Assembly: GCF_024347195.1 (NCBI RefSeq)
Contig: NZ_AP025281.1
Location: 248,001 to 312,000 of the forward strand
Reading direction: 5' to 3'
DNA from: Aliamphritea hakodatensis
GTDB lineage: Bacteria; Pseudomonadota; Gammaproteobacteria; Pseudomonadales; Balneatricaceae
DNA: 64,000 bases
Shown here: piece by piece, positions 59,648 through 64,000 of the stretch
Layout of the letters: the number at the start of each line of letters is the position of its first letter
Position numbering within the stretch: position 1 is the stretch's first letter
The notes under the pieces: model-generated
Database searches by the model: none
What the model saw: the letters and a program-made list of their open reading frames with translations, nothing else
What the model was told of the DNA's origin: nothing
Position numbers and translations under genes: made by a program

Positions 59648-60574
59648 TCAGAGACTGGCCAGCGGGGAAAAGATGGATTTACGCATAATGCCGGCGATTT
59701 CTTCTCTGGCCCATTTGTGGGCTGTATCGTTATGGTGAATGCTGTGCCAGAGCAGCAGGTATTCATGGTCAGGCAGGTTTTCCAACGGCAGCTCCTGCCA
59801 CTGCACGGCGTGTACTCTGGCGGCGTTAGCGGCAATATGCCGGGGTACAATTAACAGCATGTCGGTGGCGGCCACCACATTAAAGGCGGAGGTATAAAAC
59901 GGTACTTCATAGGCGATGCGGCGTTTCAGGTTGCGGCTTTCCAGATAGCAGTCGAAAAAGCTGTCTTTGTCGCCCCCGGCACTGATGCGAATGTATGAAA
60001 AGCTGAGCAGTTCGGCTAAGTCCGGATTTGTCCGGCGCTCGCTGAGCGGGTGATGTTTGGCCATCAGTATGACGGGGTAGTCGCTGCCCAGATGTATACC
60101 GTAAAGATCTTCAGGTACCTCATGAGCAATGGTGGTGGCAAAGTCGATGGGCATGCCGCCAAGATTATCCAGCCATTCCGGCTGCCACTGGCGGTACAGC
60201 ATATCTATATTGGGGGCCTGTTGGGAAAGCCTGCAGATGACATCCGGAAAGATAAAATTCGCCACATAGTCGGTACAGGCGAAGGTAAACCTGCGCCGGC
60301 AATGTTGTGGGTTGAAGTCGGCATCATCGCGGAGGTTTTCCAGCTGGGCGATGATGACCTGCAGACGGGGATTAAGGCGCTGGGCCAGACTGGTGAGCAG
60401 GTAGTCATTGCCGTTGCGGATCAGCAGTTTATCGTCAAAATAATCCCGTAGCTGAGCTAACTGTTTACTCAGCGCCGACTGGCTCATATTCAGCTGTTCA
60501 GCACTCTGGGTGACATTGCGCTGTTCCAGTAATACCGCCAGTGAGCGGAGCAGGTTGAGGTTGAGACGTTCCAT
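59648..60574 (-). CDS. LysR-family regulator of the decarboxylase/transporter operon
   Basis: 308 residues: winged helix NVTQSAEQLNMSQSALSKQL and a NodD-like effector domain. It lies upstream of, and on the same strand as, the SNF transporter with a 169-bp gap. The ATG at 60574 is preferred to a TTG 15 bp upstream. The gap beyond its start holds the palindrome at 60593-60606. Confidence 0.9.
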   Translation of the reverse strand: MERLNLNLLRSLAVLLEQRNVTQSAEQLNMSQSALSKQLAQLRDYFDDKLLIRNGNDYLLTSLAQRLNPRLQVIIAQLENLRDDADFNPQHCRRRFTFACTDYVANFIFPDVICRLSQQAPNIDMLYRQWQPEWLDNLGGMPIDFATTIAHEVPEDLYGIHLGSDYPVILMAKHHPLSERRTNPDLAELLSFSYIRISAGGDKDSFFDCYLESRNLKRRIAYEVPFYTSAFNVVAATDMLLIVPRHIAANAARVHAVQWQELPLENLPDHEYLLLWHSIHHNDTAHKWAREEIAGIMRKSIFSPLASL

Positions 60575-60592
60575 AAACAGATCCGGCAAATA

Positions 60593-60606
60593 GTTAATTA
60601 ATTAAC
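60593..60606. promoter_or_regulatory. 14-bp AT palindrome before the LysR gene
   Basis: GTTAATTAATTAAC lies 19 bp upstream of the LysR ATG. It may be an autoregulatory site. The 207-bp gap to the retropepsin-like gene holds no other feature I can support. Confidence 0.3.
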
Positions 60607-60781
60607 CATTATTGGGCGCTATTTGAAATGCTGATAATTCATAGCGGGTATGCTGTCAGGGAATACCCCGGCATTGTCAGGGCTGTTTTTCTGGCCAATA
60701 TCTGACCGCTAAAGTTGCTTTTCCACAGGGTTTACGTTTTGCTTAAGCACTTCAGGATGAATCAGGTAACGGGGGACGGCA

Positions 60782-61543
60782 GTGTTAGTAAGAATACGTG
60801 TCGCAATACTGTGCGGGCTGTGTGTGCTGGCAGGAACCGCCGGCGCAGAAGTATTTCATTATGTGACGGAAACAGGCCGTAAAGTATACGTCAGCAGCCT
60901 GCACAAGGTGCCGGCGCAGTACCGTGATCAGATAGACATTAAGCAGAACGGCAGTGCCGCACTGACCGCTGAACAGAAGCGTGACCAGCAACAGCAGCGG
61001 GAGCAGGCCCGGAATGAGACGGAAACCCGCCGGGAAATCCGCCGTCTTGAAGCGCTGCGGGACAAAATGCGCACCCCGGTAACTATCAGAGGGAATCAGG
61101 TGATAGTGCCGGTCAGAATTGTGACCGCCGGACGGCGTCTGGATCTCAGGCTGGTCCTGGATACGGGGGCAAGCCGGACGGTTATTCATCAGCAGGCGTT
61201 ACGCAATATCTCGCTGAATGTCCGCCAGAAAGGGAAAGCGGTGGTGGCCGGTGGCGGCCTTATTGATATGCAGCATGTGATCATTGAGCGGGCTCAGTTT
61301 GGCCCCTATACCTTTGAAAACCACACCATTGCGGTCATTGAGTCCACCGGAAAGAGCTTCTCTGACGGGTTACTGGGGATGGATTTACTGGCGCATTCCG
61401 GATACAAAATTGACTTTGCAGAGCAGGCCATTATCTGGAATGCCGAACAATATGAAAAAGCCAATACGCTGATTGCTGAGTTAAAGGGTGAAAACACACC
61501 GCCGCCGGATGATGCTGCGGCCCCTGTAACTGCCAGCCCCTGA
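60782..61543 (+). CDS. Secreted retropepsin-like aspartic protease
   Basis: 253 residues. A signal peptide (cleavage near TAG-AE) is followed by a short DUF4124-like segment (VFHYVTETGRKVYVSS), a charged helix, and an aspartyl-protease domain with DTGA in LVLDTGASRTVIH and the second signature DGLLGMDLLAHSG. It starts with GTG at 60782 (GGGGGA 5-6 bp upstream). Single-domain retropepsins act as dimers. The substrate is unknown. The following gene is 21 bp downstream. Confidence 0.88.
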   Translation: MLVRIRVAILCGLCVLAGTAGAEVFHYVTETGRKVYVSSLHKVPAQYRDQIDIKQNGSAALTAEQKRDQQQQREQARNETETRREIRRLEALRDKMRTPVTIRGNQVIVPVRIVTAGRRLDLRLVLDTGASRTVIHQQALRNISLNVRQKGKAVVAGGGLIDMQHVIIERAQFGPYTFENHTIAVIESTGKSFSDGLLGMDLLAHSGYKIDFAEQAIIWNAEQYEKANTLIAELKGENTPPPDDAAAPVTASP

Positions 61544-61564
61544 CTGACCCGGGAACATACACTC

Positions 61565-62176
61565 ATGGATGCGACACAATTTATTATCGAACTGACGGAT
61601 AAACTGGCCTGGCCCGTGGTGGCTCTGGTGGCGCTGGTGATGCTCAAGCGCCCGCTGGAAGATCTGTTACCTTTGGCAAAACGTCTGAAATATAAAGATC
61701 TGGAAGTGGAATTCGGACAGGTTCTGCAGGCTGTCAGTCGTGATGCTGCCGGTGTCTTTCCGGAACTGGAGCAGGACCGGCGCAGCCGGCTGATCGCGAC
61801 GGTTAAACATCTGCCCAATGCAGCGGTACTGGAAGCCTGGGACGAGGTGGACAGCGCGGCTGAAACGCTGATTCGTCAACAGGTGAAAGACGTGGATTTA
61901 GCGGTGGATACCCGCTACAAAACCATAGGGACGATTCTGGCCCGGCAGGCCCTGCTGGACACTAAAAAAGTGAAGCTGTTTCATGAATTACGGCAGTTGC
62001 GTAATAAAGTGGCCCATGCTGAGAATTTCACTGTCGGCCCGGCAGAAGCGGTGCAGTATATTGAGCTGTGTCTGAAGCTGGTGGATCATCTGAATGCGGT
62101 CCACAGCACTGACAGCAGCACTGACAGCAGCACTGACAGCAGCGCTGACAGCCCTTCGCAGATACGCTCTGCCTGA
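61565..62176 (+). CDS. Membrane-anchored protein of unknown function with Ser/Thr/Asp repeat tail
   Basis: 203 residues. An N-terminal TM helix (about 12-30, WPVVALVALVMLKRP) leads into a helical cytoplasmic domain with the segment LRQLRNKVAHAENF, which resembles the HEPN/DUF4145-type RxxxxH region (R-N-K-V-A-H). The C-terminal tail repeats Thr-Asp-Ser-Ser, coded by four 12-bp units. It probably shares an operon with the retropepsin gene. HEPN-like RNase activity is possible but unproven. Confidence 0.7.
   Translation: MDATQFIIELTDKLAWPVVALVALVMLKRPLEDLLPLAKRLKYKDLEVEFGQVLQAVSRDAAGVFPELEQDRRSRLIATVKHLPNAAVLEAWDEVDSAAETLIRQQVKDVDLAVDTRYKTIGTILARQALLDTKKVKLFHELRQLRNKVAHAENFTVGPAEAVQYIELCLKLVDHLNAVHSTDSSTDSSTDSSADSPSQIRSA
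62105..62152 (+). repeat. Four-copy 12-bp tandem repeat within the coding tail
   Basis: AGCACTGACAGC at 62105, 62117 and 62129, and a one-base variant at 62141, in frame near the 3' end of the preceding gene. Copy changes would lengthen or shorten the tail by four residues without a frameshift. Confidence 0.85.
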
Positions 62177-62218
62177 GGGGTATTCACGCCCGGCAAATAC
62201 CGGGCGCGCTACAGAGGC

Positions 62219-63217
62219 TCAGCCCTGAGGTGCCAGCTGACGGATTTCGGCCAGCAGGCTGTCATTTACTTCGCGGCTGCCCTGATCTTCCCGCAGGCGG
62301 TGCCGGCGTTGTCCCGGCAGACGTACCCCTTCCATGGCTTCCAGCCGGGAAAACAGCCCTTCAGCCTGGTCTGACCAGTTTTCTCCGCCGAGTATCTGTG
62401 GTGAAACCGCCAGTAAAAACTGTCCGCCCTGTGGTGGCCCGCCATCGACGTTATCCCGTTCTGCGGTTTCAAAACTCAGACTTTCCCCCACCAAAGGCCC
62501 GGCCATCAGCTCAACCATCATGGCGATGGCAGATCCCTTGTGACCGCCGAACGGTAACAGCACGCCTTTAAGAATTTCCTGCGGATCAGTGGTCAGTTCA
62601 CCGTCCGGGCCCAGTCCGGTGCCCAGTGGCACGCTGTGGCCGTCGCGGGCGGCAATCTGGACTTCACCCTGTGCCATGGCGGCGGTTGCCATGTCATACA
62701 CCAGTGGGGAGCGTCCCGGGCGGGGCCAGGCAAAGGCAATCGGATTGGTGCCAAAGATCGCTTCATTCCCCCCTGCAGGGGCGACGACTGGCTTATAGGA
62801 CACACAGGAAAAGCCCATCAGGTCATGTTCAGCCAGCGCTTCCACTTCCGGCCACAGGGCGGCGAAGTGGTGCGAGTGGGTCAGTGTCAGGGCGGCAATG
62901 CCGTAAGTTTTGGCTGCTTCCGCCAGTGCCGGAACCGCGCGCTGTAATGCCAGCGGTGCATAGCCGTGATCCCCGTGACAACGCAGAATTGCCGGTGTGA
63001 CCTGTTCCGGTTGCGGATCGGCGTTGCCGTTAACTTTACCGCTGAGCAGGGATTTCAGATAGCCGGGGATTCTGAACAGCCCGTGGGATGCAGAGCCGTC
63101 GCGCTCGGCATGGGTGACAGTGCTTGCAACGGCAGATGCGTTGGCATCATCGGCCCCCGCCTGACGCAGGCTCTGATAAGCCAGTTGATAGATTTCGTCC
63201 AGTGTGAGCTGTGCCAT
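62219..63217 (-). CDS. Ldh-family NAD(P)H-dependent oxidoreductase (DpkA-like)
   Basis: 332 residues of the malate/L-lactate dehydrogenase type 2 family. The catalytic His is in LTHSHHFAALWPEVE and the NAD segment in GGNEAIFGTNPIAFA. Members reduce cyclic imino acids (Pip2C/Pyr2C, DpkA), ureidoglycolate, malate or sulpholactate. AGGAAC precedes the ATG at 63217. A Pyr2C-reductase role would fit the amine dehydrogenase 6 kb away, but this is inference. Confidence 0.88.
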   Translation of the reverse strand: MAQLTLDEIYQLAYQSLRQAGADDANASAVASTVTHAERDGSASHGLFRIPGYLKSLLSGKVNGNADPQPEQVTPAILRCHGDHGYAPLALQRAVPALAEAAKTYGIAALTLTHSHHFAALWPEVEALAEHDLMGFSCVSYKPVVAPAGGNEAIFGTNPIAFAWPRPGRSPLVYDMATAAMAQGEVQIAARDGHSVPLGTGLGPDGELTTDPQEILKGVLLPFGGHKGSAIAMMVELMAGPLVGESLSFETAERDNVDGGPPQGGQFLLAVSPQILGGENWSDQAEGLFSRLEAMEGVRLPGQRRHRLREDQGSREVNDSLLAEIRQLAPQG

Positions 63218-63275
63218 AAGTGTTCCTTGTCTGAGATCCGGGTTGCTGGTTATTGTGCCGGATTTTCCGGCAGGC

Positions 63276-64000
63276 TCAATAGCAGGCGACCCGGTTGCGG
63301 CCACTTCCTTTGGCTTTATACAGGGCCATGTCCGCCCGTTTTACCAGATCCGGAGGGGAGAGGGTTTCGTTGGGAATCTGGCTGGCTACCCCCAGACTCA
63401 CCGTGCAGTACAGCTCAGTGGCATCCGTGGTGAAACGGCGCACTGCGATCCGTTCGCGTAATTTTTCTGCGGTTTTCACGCAGTCTGTCTGGCTGGTGTT
63501 TTCCAGCAATACGATAAACTCTTCTCCGCCATAGCGGGCCAGGGTATCGGTGGCCCGGTTAAATGTTTGCTGGATAATATCTGCCATGGCGATGAGGATT
63601 TCATCGCCGGCCGGGTGCCCCCAGCGATCATTAATCTGCTTAAAATTGTCGATATCAATCATGATGACACACAGGGGCTGGCGGTCCCGCCGCGCTCTGA
63701 GCCAGGCCACCTGTAAGCGTTCATCGAAATAGCGGCGGTTATTCATACCGGTCAGCGGGTCGAGCCGGTTTTCCTGTTCAAGATTACTGGCGTATTCGCT
63801 CAGTTGCCGGTTCAGCCGGGCGTAGGCCCAGTAGTCATGGTGAAACCGTGATGCTGTCACGCTGATGTAGATGTATCCGGTCAGAATGGCGAGGGTGGCT
63901 GCCAGGGGTTGTGGATAACCTTCTATAAAATAGACGCTCAGGGGAATCACAAACATCACGGCAAAAAACGCATCTCCCAGAGGTTTGTAAATACTGAAGG
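63276..64000 (-). CDS. Membrane diguanylate cyclase (N-terminus outside window)
   Basis: The gene runs off the right edge; the frame is open through base 64000. The visible part has TM segments (the edge region and about LAATLAILTGYIYIS), a short coiled coil, and a complete GGDEF domain (LDPLTGMNNRRYF, active-site RYGGEEFIVLLE). The product-inhibition I-site RxxD is intact (RATD five residues before GGEEF), so it should make c-di-GMP under feedback. The sensor part is mostly unseen. Confidence 0.9.
   Translation of the reverse strand, partial: FSIYKPLGDAFFAVMFVIPLSVYFIEGYPQPLAATLAILTGYIYISVTASRFHHDYWAYARLNRQLSEYASNLEQENRLDPLTGMNNRRYFDERLQVAWLRARRDRQPLCVIMIDIDNFKQINDRWGHPAGDEILIAMADIIQQTFNRATDTLARYGGEEFIVLLENTSQTDCVKTAEKLRERIAVRRFTTDATELYCTVSLGVASQIPNETLSPPDLVKRADMALYKAKGSGRNRVACY

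Noticed and set aside
1..64000. tRNA, rRNA, CRISPR arrays, insertion sequences, prophage or attachment sites
   Set aside because: I looked for cloverleaf and T-arm patterns, regularly spaced repeats, transposase motifs and terminal repeats and saw none that I could support.

Overview
The window looks like chromosomal DNA of a free-living gammaproteobacterium. The gene pairs prlC-yheV, creBCD and tesA/ybbA, the class III alcohol dehydrogenase with S-formylglutathione hydrolase, the TRAP and betaine transporters and the many LysR regulators together suggest a marine Oceanospirillaceae-like lineage; that placement is inference. Genes are dense on both strands and base composition looks even. I saw no tRNA, rRNA, CRISPR array, insertion sequence or prophage. 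The two ends cut through pbpC (5' part missing) and a GGDEF protein (N-terminal part missing).

Layout. 0-9 kb: pbpC end, an AraC regulator opposite a DUF4142/cupredoxin pair, a chemoreceptor, an RstAB-like two-component system split around a glycine-zipper lipoprotein, and a HicAB toxin-antitoxin pair. 9-17 kb: housekeeping genes (tag, yheV, prlC, gamma carbonic anhydrase, GNAT) and creBCD. 17-24 kb: two lipoproteins, then an iron-type operon (imelysin, di-haem oxidoreductase, imelysin, Tat-exported DUF1513 protein) behind a Fur-like box. 24-35 kb: DinB, a YbbAP exporter opposite TesA, an AhpD-like protein, LysR, a DUF3482 GTPase with a DUF2868 membrane protein, a GDSL esterase, an orphan solute-binding protein and a peroxiredoxin-glutaredoxin fusion. 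36-45 kb: serine deaminase, glutathione-dependent formaldehyde oxidation, and a ureohydrolase-ProVWX operon opposite a GcvA-like LysR. 45-49 kb: a CpxRA-like system opposite two small envelope proteins. 49-56.6 kb: LysR, a TRAP transporter, a three-subunit amine dehydrogenase of HcnABC/LhpBEF type and RidA. 56.7-60.6 kb: a PLP decarboxylase with an SNF-family transporter and a LysR regulator. 60.8-64 kb: a retropepsin-like protein, a small anchored protein, an Ldh-family reductase and a diguanylate cyclase.

How the parts may work together. The 36-45 kb block fits use of methylated amines: betaine uptake, formaldehyde clearance and serine deamination are the tasks that follow glycine betaine demethylation. 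The 49-56.6 kb block looks like a complete import-and-oxidise pathway for an amine or imino acid, with RidA clearing the reactive imine. Three OmpR-type response regulators each have direct repeats of 10-11 bp period next to their own or target genes, which are good operator candidates.

The most unusual signals are non-coding: (1) a strong intrinsic-terminator hairpin inside the signal-peptide codons of the di-haem oxidoreductase, suggesting attenuation that depends on translation; (2) a 90-nt three-way-junction fold upstream of the SNF transporter; (3) a small membrane ORF with a strong ribosome-binding site that overlaps a sensor kinase start across classic -1 slippery heptamers. All calls come from reading the sequence; no database search was run.
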